Origin: Nitrospinota bacterium
GTDB lineage: Bacteria; Nitrospinota; Nitrospinia; UBA9942
Assembly: GCA_016234205.1 (NCBI GenBank)
Contig: JACRGN010000121.1
Location: 1-13,909 of the forward strand
Reading direction: 5' to 3'
DNA: 13,909 bases
A program made the translations under genes and the position numbers. Below are positions 1 through 6,211 of this stretch, piece by piece. The notes under the pieces are model-generated. The model saw only the letters and a list, made by a program, of their open reading frames with translations, had not been told where the DNA came from and searched no databases. Positions within the stretch are counted from its first letter, which is position 1. Every line of letters starts with the position of its first letter.

Positions 1-153
1 TCACAATTATTAATTGAACTTGCTAAAAAGACTGGATTTAATGATGTTTTAATATTGAAAGATGAAATAAAGGGTAGGGGCATGATAACGAAACGACATG
101 GGACGGGCGGGTTGATTAAGGATGAGTTTGTGATAATTTTGAAGAAGTTTTGA
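1..153 (+). CDS. C-terminal end of a possible DNA methyltransferase (5' end outside window)
   Basis: Frame 1 is open from the window edge to TGA at 151-153 and encodes 50 residues. They include the string KGRGMITKRHGTGG followed by IKDEFVIILKK. A basic, glycine-rich loop followed by a final strand ending in 'ExVIxLKK' is how many DNA methyltransferases of the N4/N6 class end, so this is probably the tail of such an enzyme. No catalytic motif lies inside the window, so the call is tentative. The stop is 9 bases before the ATG of the TIR-ATPase gene on the same strand, with a purine-rich GAGAG stretch between them. The two genes are therefore probably co-transcribed, which would fit a defence locus that pairs modification with an effector. 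Confidence 0.5.
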   Translation, partial: SQLLIELAKKTGFNDVLILKDEIKGRGMITKRHGTGGLIKDEFVIILKKF

Positions 154-162
154 GAGAAAAAT

Positions 163-2352
163 ATGAATATATTTATTTCATACGACCATAGGGATAAAGA
201 TAAGGCTTCAAAGTTAGAAGAGGATTTAAAATTACAGCATGTTGGTATTTGGATTGATAAAATATGTATTAAGCCAGGGACTATTTGGTTAAAAGAAATA
301 GATGAAGGTTTGAGTATAAGACAGGTAGATTATGTTCTGGGGGTTATTACAAAAAATTATATAGAATCTACAGGTATGATTGAAGCATATGCGAAAATAT
401 CAGAAGGATTAACAAAAAAAGACATAAAATTTATTCCTCTATTTTTTGAGGATATTAATGAGATTAACTCTGTAATACTGAAAGCAATTCAAGGCATTAT
501 ATTCTATGACGATTATAATAAAGGATTACTTGAACTTATCAAATTTTTAAAATCTGAAGAACCAGAACGAGCGGCAGAACTTCTATCTAAAATAGAGGGC
601 GAGAATTCTAAAAATCCTTTCAGAAGAACAAGGGCTGAATTTTTCGAGAGTGATTATAACCTTGCAATGGCATTTGCTGACCCAGAAAAGGAAAGATATG
701 AGTTGGTTCGTGGTAGGATGCCATTGTTTATATCCGGTGGTAGAGGGTCTGGCAAGACAATGATATTAAGATCACTTACTCCAGAAGTTAGAATATCACT
801 TTCAAAGGTTAAGACATTTAAAGAGGTTAAAGAAAGAGGTGTAGACTATTTTGGCATCTATATAAGACTTATACGGGGTAGCTTTAGTTTGGTTGATAAC
901 AATACTATCTTAAAATTTGGGTTTTTAAATTTGGGGGTAGCGAAAGATTATAACCTCTATAGAGAGTTATGGAAAAAAATTGATAAGGGCATTACAGATG
1001 AACCAATTATAAGTTCGGGAATAAACGCTGCACAAAAAATTTTCCTAAACGAGATTAACCTAAAAATATTAAAAACTATTATTGCAAAATTAAAACATCT
1101 CCAAGATATTAAAGTGATAAGTATAAATAATGACACTGAGCAGAAGATTGCTTCTTTACTCAATAAAAGATTGGCTCCTTCTTTAGTGATTAAGAGTTTT
1201 AACGACCTGATGGATTTTATTGATACAGAACTGGATAAAATAAAAGATTACTTACAAAAAATAACATTGCCAGCGAATGATACCCTATCAGTAAATTGGG
1301 TTATATCAGGTTCAGATTTTTTAGATAATGCTTGCAATATCTTCGTTGATAATATAGTGGATTTAAAGGATACAAAATTTTATCTTCTGTTAGATGAATT
1401 TGAAAATCTTTTACCCTATCAGCAAATAATCATAAATGAATGGATAAAAACTTCAAATAATATTGTGGTTAAGGTTGGAGTTAAATACGAAAGTACGCAT
1501 ACCAATATGACGCTACAAGGACAACCGTTACAGTTTAAGGTGGGTGAGTGTGATGAAATAGCGTTAGATTATAACTTATTTGATGATACAGATATTGCGA
1601 AATATCAAAGATTATTAAAAAGAATTTGTGAAAAACTTTTACGATTAGAAAATTATAAGGAAATCAACATTGAAAATATATTAGAAAATCCTTCAGCCCC
1701 TGAATTACCTCAAGAGGTAATAGACCAATGTATTAAAGAAATTATTGGTGAACGGTTTCAAGAGAATATACAGGAATACCGTAGGAAATTTGAGGTTGCA
1801 TCAATTTTTAGGCTTTTGAGAAAGAAAGAGAAAGTTGAAGGTAGGAAGTCTAAAAAAAAGGTTTTTGCTGGGTTTGATACCTATACTTACTTATCCTCAG
1901 GAATAATTAGAATCTTCTTAAATTTAATAGGTATGGCAGTTTATCGGGCAGAGGGCAATGGAATAAATGTAAAGAGTGGTCAAAAGATTTCCATAGAAGA
2001 CCAAAGTTGGGCATCTCGTGTTGTTTCTAAAGCCTATTTGGAAAAAATTTACAAGAATGTAGAGCCATACATGGGAATAAACGGGGAAATAATCTATCAA
2101 TTTGTGACAGACATTGGGGATATTTTCAGAGAGCGTTTATTATTTCATTCAAGTGAACCCGAAACTTTAAGTATTAGCGTGCAGGATCCGCATAACTTGG
2201 ATAGCGAGGAGTTTAGCCTTCTCAAAGCCCTTCTTAAACATGGAGTCAGAGAGTCTGTCCTTTACAAGAGAGAAGAAACAAGTTCTTACCGTCCTAAACA
2301 ATCAACAGGTATTAGGACAAAGGATTATGTTTTAAATAGACAATTCATGTAG
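163..2352 (+). CDS. TIR domain / ORC-CDC6-like P-loop ATPase, probable anti-phage defence protein
   Basis: The 729-residue protein starts at the ATG 9 bases after the upstream stop. Residues 1 to about 130 look like a TIR domain: the opening strand is NIFISYDHRDKD, a BB-loop-like segment DKICIKPG follows near residue 32, and E74 in STGMIEAY lies close to where the catalytic glutamate of NAD-cleaving TIR domains is found, although the usual SxW is absent. Residues from about 150 form an ATPase. NPFRRTRAEF leads to Walker A GGRGSGKT (192-199), Walker B is YLLLDEFE (407-414), and a helical region with TYLSSGIIRIFLNL (574-587) resembles the C-terminal part of ORC/CDC6-family ATPases. In known TIR-ATPase defence proteins the ATPase part senses infection and TIR depletes NAD; that role is inferred here. 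The protein stops right after DYVLNRQF, a point where I would expect relatives to continue, so a small C-terminal truncation is possible. No transmembrane segment or signal peptide is apparent. Confidence 0.8.
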   Translation: MNIFISYDHRDKDKASKLEEDLKLQHVGIWIDKICIKPGTIWLKEIDEGLSIRQVDYVLGVITKNYIESTGMIEAYAKISEGLTKKDIKFIPLFFEDINEINSVILKAIQGIIFYDDYNKGLLELIKFLKSEEPERAAELLSKIEGENSKNPFRRTRAEFFESDYNLAMAFADPEKERYELVRGRMPLFISGGRGSGKTMILRSLTPEVRISLSKVKTFKEVKERGVDYFGIYIRLIRGSFSLVDNNTILKFGFLNLGVAKDYNLYRELWKKIDKGITDEPIISSGINAAQKIFLNEINLKILKTIIAKLKHLQDIKVISINNDTEQKIASLLNKRLAPSLVIKSFNDLMDFIDTELDKIKDYLQKITLPANDTLSVNWVISGSDFLDNACNIFVDNIVDLKDTKFYLLLDEFENLLPYQQIIINEWIKTSNNIVVKVGVKYESTHTNMTLQGQPLQFKVGECDEIALDYNLFDDTDIAKYQRLLKRICEKLLRLENYKEINIENILENPSAPELPQEVIDQCIKEIIGERFQENIQEYRRKFEVASIFRLLRKKEKVEGRKSKKKVFAGFDTYTYLSSGIIRIFLNLIGMAVYRAEGNGINVKSGQKISIEDQSWASRVVSKAYLEKIYKNVEPYMGINGEIIYQFVTDIGDIFRERLLFHSSEPETLSISVQDPHNLDSEEFSLLKALLKHGVRESVLYKREETSSYRPKQSTGIRTKDYVLNRQFM

Positions 2353-2481
2353 CGTCTCTTCTACTCTACTTTGTCAAATTAAAAGATTTGACCCCTATTT
2401 ATTCTCTCGTTGCACCAGAAAGCGTTGATGAAAAAGTTTCAAATTCCTTCGATTAAAGGTCATTGTTAAAACTACCCTATA
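2353..2481. other. Convergent intergenic region with repeat and mobile-element remnants
   Basis: This gap lies between the TIR-ATPase gene (plus) and the RHS array (minus). I see no supported gene in it. It holds the inverted repeat at 2373-2392 and, at its right edge, two related minus-strand units beginning GGGTAG that look like an insertion-sequence terminus. It may mark the boundary where the defence module and the toxin island were joined. Confidence 0.5.
2373..2392. repeat. 7-bp inverted repeat, REP-like or weak terminator
   Basis: GTCAAAT (2373-2379) and ATTTGAC (2386-2392) are perfect inverted repeats around a 6-base loop. On the minus strand the sequence continues as a 'GGGGTCAAAT' string, which resembles motifs often seen near REP-associated transposase genes. 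There is no clear U-tract, so termination of the TIR-ATPase transcript here is possible but weakly supported. Confidence 0.4.
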
Positions 2482-2504
2482 TTAGCGTAAAAATGCTACC
2501 CCAA
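2461..2504 (-). mobile_element. Possible insertion-sequence end (remnant)
   Basis: On the minus strand a unit GGGGTAGCATTTTTACGC is followed after a few bases by a second unit beginning GGGTAGTTTTAAC. Repeated related units of this kind are typical of the termini of IS21-type elements. No transposase is present. The first unit starts inside the small membrane ORF downstream of RHS module D and supplies its last codons and stop. This is inference from pattern alone. Confidence 0.3.
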
Positions 2505-2580
2505 ATTTTGCTGCTAAATATCCTATTATAATCATGCATAGTAAAAGAAAAATTGCATAGAGCATATCGTTTTTAAACAT
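2482..2580 (-). CDS. Short single-span membrane protein, candidate truncated immunity gene of module D
   Basis: An ATG one base after the stop of module D opens a 32-residue frame containing the hydrophobic run MLYAIFLLLCMIIIGYLAA, a clear transmembrane helix. Its place directly behind a toxin tip is where modules B and C carry their immunity candidates. The last eight codons read through the GGGGTAGCATTTTTACGC string of the possible insertion-sequence end. The natural gene was therefore probably longer and was cut off there. I do not recognise a family. Confidence 0.45.
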   Translation of the reverse strand: MFKNDMLYAIFLLLCMIIIGYLAAKFGVAFLR

Positions 2581-2581
2581 A

Positions 2582-4441
2582 TTATGTTCCACTCCCAGAT
2601 AAAGTTGCAGGTCCAAAATATAATGATGAATGACACTCACCACTACAATCTTTATTTATTTTTATAAATACGCCAAAAGAGGTTCCTTGTGGAGAAATTG
2701 GCGTATTTACTGGAATACTAAAAGTCAATAATCCTGATTCCCCTCGTCTAAGCGAATTACAAAGAATTGCAGCTTTATATCCTATATCTCTAAATACAGC
2801 ATAACCTAAAAACCAACTTAATCCAGGTAATCCAGGTGCAGATGTTGATAATCCTGTCGGATCAATATTGTTAATTGAATTATTAAGTGTATAAACAAAT
2901 GGATTAAGTTCTTGAGGATTTTCCAATTGCTGCGGTAAGAGGAATGGAATATTTACATTTCCACTTAATTTTAAAGATGGATCTGGCGTTATAAACCTCC
3001 CCACCTTTGCATCGTAATATCTGGCTCTATAGTAATACAACCCTGTTTCTCTGTCATATTCCCTTGCAGTATAAGTATAAGGATTCTTTACCTTATTTTC
3101 ATACCTCTTTAATTTGCCGAAGGAGTCATAGTCGTATCGCTGAACTATTTTGCCTTTCGCATCTGTAAGAGCGGTTACGCTTCCTAAACCGTCAAAGTGG
3201 TAATAATAGGTTTCCCCCTTTTGTTCTACTGCCAATGGCTCGTCAATGCCAAGACCATGCACATATCTTGCTGTAACCTTGCTTTTGTGGTTATACTCCA
3301 TAATGATGTCTTCATTGTCATAGACATAATAGGTGGCTCGTGGGGTGTGATGCTCATCGTCATCTTTGTTATCCCCTCCATTATCGTCATCATCTTCAAT
3401 TTCCTCTCTGTGAACGGACTTTGATAGTCTCCTGCCAAATGGGTCGTAGGTGAAGGTAACAATCTTCACTTTGTCTTTCTTTTGTATCTCAACCTTGATT
3501 AACCTATTTTCGTAATCGTAAGAGTAGAGAGTGGTCTTTTTGATTTGACCTTCGTCGTCAAGTTCTACCTTCTTTGTGAGGTTGCCGTTCTTGTCGTAGG
3601 TATAGACCACCCCTTTATCCCCTCCTTCTGAAGGAGGGGAAGGTTGCTTTGTCAGTTCTGTCAGTTGATTGCCCTGATTGTAGGTATAATTCAACTTTTC
3701 CTTTGGACCTGTTAAGCGGTTGCCTGCAGGGTCGTAGGTGAAGATTTCTGCCCCCTGATTAAGACCTTCAGGGGCAAGCTTGTTCTCCTGTTCTTTTTCC
3801 TTACCATCAGGTCTTATCTTTGATGGCATAGTTTGGGTCAACCGATAAATGGTATCGTAGGAATATTTAGTGTCAGTGTCAGTGTGAGTGTCAGAGATTT
3901 CTGTCTTTGTAAGTCTGTTACCAACTTTGTCGTGAGTGTAGGTGAATGAGTCAAGAGTATGGAGCTTTAAAATTGGAAGTTTCTTCTTGCCTTGAGATTG
4001 TAGTTCAGAGTATTGAGTGAGAAGGTTTGTAAGGTTACCAGCAGTGTCATAAGAGTAAGTAGTTGTTACTTCGTTAGGATAGGTGAGTTTTGTGCGTCTG
4101 CCAGAGGTGTCGTAGGTGAAGGAGAAGACCCCCTCACCCCCGCCCTCTCCCGCAAGGGGAGAGGGGGCTTTTATCTGTGTTAATCTGTGGTTAACATCAT
4201 AGGTGTATTTTATTTCTTTCCCTTCTGGTGTGGTCATATTTGTTTTATTCCCTGCGGTATCATACTCATATTTTATCACCCTTCCATAAGAATCTGTCCC
4301 AGTCAGCGGTTTTCCACTGGCGTCATAGGTGAAGGTATAAGAGATGTTCCGATTCGTGGCTGTGAGTATATTGCCTTTTGAGTCATAAGTAAATGTCTCT
4401 GTGGTGTTATCTGGATAGGTCTTCTTTATTATCCCCGCTTG
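2582..4441 (-). CDS. RHS orphan module D: truncated RHS core with unrecognised C-terminal tip
   Basis: The frame opens right after a TAA at 4442-4444 and has no upstream ATG; the first in-frame start is the GTG at 4279, giving 565 residues. From GIIKKTYPD onward it matches the second half of full-length module A: YD repeats, FTYDPFGRRLSKS, a GLGSVTALTD segment and the hallmark YYYRARYYD, ending at DPTGL (2849-2863). The following tip of about 89 residues (STSAPGLPG to the stop) is unlike those of A, B and C and contains DCSGEC near its end. I cannot assign it. The core carries in-frame repeat insertions (4129-4168, 3869-3895, 3750-3778, 3606-3643). The lack of an N-terminus, signal peptide and obvious start suggests a silent cassette. 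It begins 12 bases after the immunity gene of module C. Confidence 0.8.
   Translation of the reverse strand, partial: QAGIIKKTYPDNTTETFTYDSKGNILTATNRNISYTFTYDASGKPLTGTDSYGRVIKYEYDTAGNKTNMTTPEGKEIKYTYDVNHRLTQIKAPSPLAGEGGGEGVFSFTYDTSGRRTKLTYPNEVTTTYSYDTAGNLTNLLTQYSELQSQGKKKLPILKLHTLDSFTYTHDKVGNRLTKTEISDTHTDTDTKYSYDTIYRLTQTMPSKIRPDGKEKEQENKLAPEGLNQGAEIFTYDPAGNRLTGPKEKLNYTYNQGNQLTELTKQPSPPSEGGDKGVVYTYDKNGNLTKKVELDDEGQIKKTTLYSYDYENRLIKVEIQKKDKVKIVTFTYDPFGRRLSKSVHREEIEDDDDNGGDNKDDDEHHTPRATYYVYDNEDIIMEYNHKSKVTARYVHGLGIDEPLAVEQKGETYYYHFDGLGSVTALTDAKGKIVQRYDYDSFGKLKRYENKVKNPYTYTAREYDRETGLYYYRARYYDAKVGRFITPDPSLKLSGNVNIPFLLPQQLENPQELNPFVYTLNNSINNIDPTGLSTSAPGLPGLSWFLGYAVFRDIGYKAAILCNSLRRGESGLLTFSIPVNTPISPQGTSFGVFIKINKDCSGECHSSLYFGPATLSGSGT
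3606..3643. repeat. Translated palindromic insert in module D (CCTCCTTCTGAAGGAGG family)
   Basis: CCCCTCCTTCTGAAGGAGGGG is an inverted repeat coding PSPPSEGGDKGV on the minus strand. Module B has the same insert at the same place (7278-7314). Module A has none there and reads TKQKKDEEERK instead. Confidence 0.75.
3750..3778. repeat. Translated palindromic insert in module D (CCCCTGAAGG...CAGGGG)
   Basis: The minus-strand reading gives KLAPEGLNQGAEIF, where A and B read straight from NKAEIF or HKAETF. The sequence has imperfect CCCCTGA/TCAGGGG arms, so it is a short palindromic insert unique to this copy. Confidence 0.6.
3869..3895. repeat. Hexanucleotide tandem repeat coding (DT)n in module D
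   Basis: Plus-strand AGTGTC-type units are repeated about four times and code SDTHTDTDTK. At the equivalent site A and B carry two other repeat families (10232-10264 and 7524-7563). A similar run lies in the signal-peptide region of module A (13571-13612). Confidence 0.6.
4129..4168. repeat. Translated palindromic insert in module D (CCCTCTCCCGCAAGGGGAGAGGG family)
   Basis: CCCTCTCCC and GGGGAGAGGG arms flank a short GCAA loop, preceded by CCCCCTCACCCCCG. The minus-strand reading is PSPLAGEGGGEGVF in frame. Related copies lie at 7524-7563, 10502-10541 and 11796-11830. Confidence 0.8.
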
Positions 4442-4453
4442 TTATTAAATAGA

Positions 4454-4846
4454 CTATTCTCCCAAAATCATACCGATTACGCTTCGATCTTTTATGTCAA
4501 TAAAAACCCATGCATCGCCACCCAGTGCTATCTCCTTTGGCACATAATATATAGCCCAATAATTCTTTTTATTAAGTTTCATTTCTCTCACACTCTTACT
4601 TTCCATAACGGACGGATTAGATGACACAAACTCTTTCCATGCTGTATTTTCCTCATCAGCCATAACGGTCATAATTTCGGTATCAAATCCTAATTTTTTC
4701 AACTCTCTCTTTCCAATTTCTATGGCCTCTTTAATATTCAAACTATTCCTCCTCCCCTCTAATTCTTGTCCTAGTAGAATACTACAACTGGCAGTAAACA
4801 AAAGCAAAATTAATAGTAATATTATTGTACTCCTATTATTTTTCAC
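4454..4846 (-). CDS. Exported small protein, candidate immunity protein of module C
   Basis: This 130-residue protein starts with GTG at 4846, preceded by AGGAG about 10 bases upstream, 25 bases after the module C stop. The N-terminus (STIILLLILLLFTASC) is a signal peptide with a possible but atypical lipobox, TASC. The mature part opens with a helix, KEAIEIGKRELKKLGF, and ends with the strand-rich segments NYWAIYYVP and GGDAWVFIDIKDRSVIGM. A helix followed by W and GG-containing strands recalls NTF2-fold immunity proteins, but that assignment is weak. Location right behind a toxin tip and export to the periplasm make it the likely antidote of the DUF4329-like tip. It may still be functional although its toxin gene is frameshifted. 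Confidence 0.65.
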   Translation of the reverse strand: MKNNRSTIILLLILLLFTASCSILLGQELEGRRNSLNIKEAIEIGKRELKKLGFDTEIMTVMADEENTAWKEFVSSNPSVMESKSVREMKLNKKNYWAIYYVPKEIALGGDAWVFIDIKDRSVIGMILGE

Positions 4847-4871
4847 TATATTTTAACTCCTTATGCTATTA

Positions 4872-5784
4872 CTATGGACTATATTTAAGCTGTCTCCCAG
4901 ATGGTGTCCTTAAATAAATGGCTACATTATGTATTCTTGCAAAATCCATATCGCTCTTAGAGAAATTTTCGTCGTCCCATAGAGGTCCACTTTCAGCACC
5001 ATGAGTGTGATAGACAGCAGTAGTATTGGGTGGTTTAGTACCCGGATGAGAAGAATGTGCTATCCCCTTTATTGGATTAGTATAGGAATATGCACAACCA
5101 TCATTAGTCTTATATATCCAGCCAGCATATTCTAATGTAGCCGCTTCGTCTTGTGTATGATATTTATCCCCTGGCTTTAATCCGAAAGGATCAACCCTAT
5201 TAATGGGATTCCCTGCAACATAATTGTAGAGATTTATTCCTCCTCTGAATCCTATAGGATCCTTACTTAAAAACCTTCCCACTTTTGCATCATAATACCT
5301 CGCCCTGTAGTAAGAGTTTTGTTTCTTTATCCCACTCCCTGCCAGTGTAAGTATATGGCTGCTTAACCTTGTGTCCGTGTCGTTTCATGTTTCCAAAGGA
5401 ATCATACTCATACCTTTGAGCTACTTTGCCTTTCGCATCTGTAAGGGCGGTAATACTTCCAAGACCGTCTGCATGATAGTAATAAGTATGGTCTTTCTTC
5501 TGAACTGCCAATGATTCATCTATTCCTGCTCCATGCACATATCTTGCTGTTATCTTACCTTTGTGATTATACTCCATGATGATGTCTTCGTTGTCGTAGA
5601 CATAGTAAGTGGCTCTTGGGGTTTCTTTGTCTTCATCGTCTTTGTCACCACTGTCACCACTGTCATCATCGTCATCAGAGATTGCTTCGGCTTCGCCTCG
5701 CAATGACACATGAGAGACGGATTTTGAGAGTCTTCTACCAAAGGGATCGTAGGTGAAAGAAACGTTTTTTACCTCAGTAGCCAT
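4872..5784 (-). pseudogene. RHS orphan module C: frameshifted core fragment with DUF4329-like toxin tip
   Basis: An ATG at 5784, overlapping the end of the module B immunity gene by 11 bases, opens a frame that joins the RHS core at SFTYDPFGRRLSKS, much later in the core than B and D. It runs through GLGSITALTD to REWDKET, then breaks: compared with the other copies two bases are missing near 5310-5325, so the first frame stops at 5290. Reading continues in another frame (from 5282: MGRFLSKDPIGF) to DPFGL and a tip of about 101 residues ending at 4872. The tip has AVYHTHGAESG followed by NFSKSDMDFARIH, the HxH...SxxD pattern of DUF4329 and JAMM-like metallopeptidases, then YLRTPSGRQLKYSP. The shift would abolish a fused product unless it is bypassed, so this looks like a decaying cassette. 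It contains a palindromic insert at 5676-5708. Confidence 0.8.
5676..5708. repeat. Translated repeat insert in module C (ATTGCTTCGGCTTCGCCTCGCAATGAC family)
   Basis: The minus-strand reading is VSLRGEAEAIS, inserted between SKSV and an acidic run. ATTGC and GCAAT ends flank GCTTCGGCTTCGC, a common dispersed-repeat design. Module A carries the same insert at the same site (9751-9783); B and D lack it. Confidence 0.7.
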
Positions 5785-6211
5785 TGAGTTCTTTCAATGC
5801 TTTTCTTGCAGCTTCCTCAATTGCCAAACATATAACTGTGGCTGAGTCAGGGCAATGTTGGTTGCTATTGGTTATAATTTTCTGAATCTCAGATTTACCA
5901 GTCGTTGCATCAATGTGGCGTATTACAAAAGCAAAAAAATCTTTATCTGATGATAATTGCATAAGCTTTTCTATTTGATTCCAATTAAATGCGAGCAAAC
6001 GCACAACTGAGTCTGAATATCCTTCAGCAACGGCTCCATCATCACCACAATGCTTAAATCTATTATACGATGAGTAGACTTCTTCCCAATTATTGAGATG
6101 ATCTATTGACATTTCAGCCTCCATTGCTTCAGTTTTGGTGCAATGTTTTTCTTCGGCAGATGCAATACAATTAGCAAGAAAAATTAATAGTATTATTACT
6201 AATATTTTCAT
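5774..6211 (-). CDS. Exported immunity candidate of module B (L,D-transpeptidase-like tip)
   Basis: The 145-residue frame starts at an ATG that overlaps the module B stop as ATGA (6208-6211), a classic translational-coupling junction. Residues 1-19 (MKILVIILLIFLANCIASA) form a signal peptide with a likely AxA-type cleavage after A19. The mature part looks helical and has paired cysteines (KHCGDD, QHCPDS, VICLAI). Its location, coupling and periplasmic destination fit an antidote against a peptidoglycan-acting toxin, as in Tlde1/Tldi1 pairs. I cannot name the family. Its 3' end overlaps the start of orphan module C by 11 bases. Confidence 0.7.
   Translation of the reverse strand: MKILVIILLIFLANCIASAEEKHCTKTEAMEAEMSIDHLNNWEEVYSSYNRFKHCGDDGAVAEGYSDSVVRLLAFNWNQIEKLMQLSSDKDFFAFVIRHIDATTGKSEIQKIITNSNQHCPDSATVICLAIEEAARKALKELNGY

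Noticed and set aside
957..1163. 68-codon minus-strand frame inside the TIR-ATPase gene
   Set aside because: It is the shadow of a clear coding region on the plus strand, with no supporting motif.
2395..2463. 22-codon minus-strand frame starting at an ATG in the convergent gap
   Set aside because: Too short, no ribosome-binding site, no family resemblance; it reads through repeat-like sequence.
4129..4168. GC-rich hairpin considered as a transcription terminator
   Set aside because: It lies in the middle of an open RHS frame, has no T-run and recurs as an in-frame insert in several modules.
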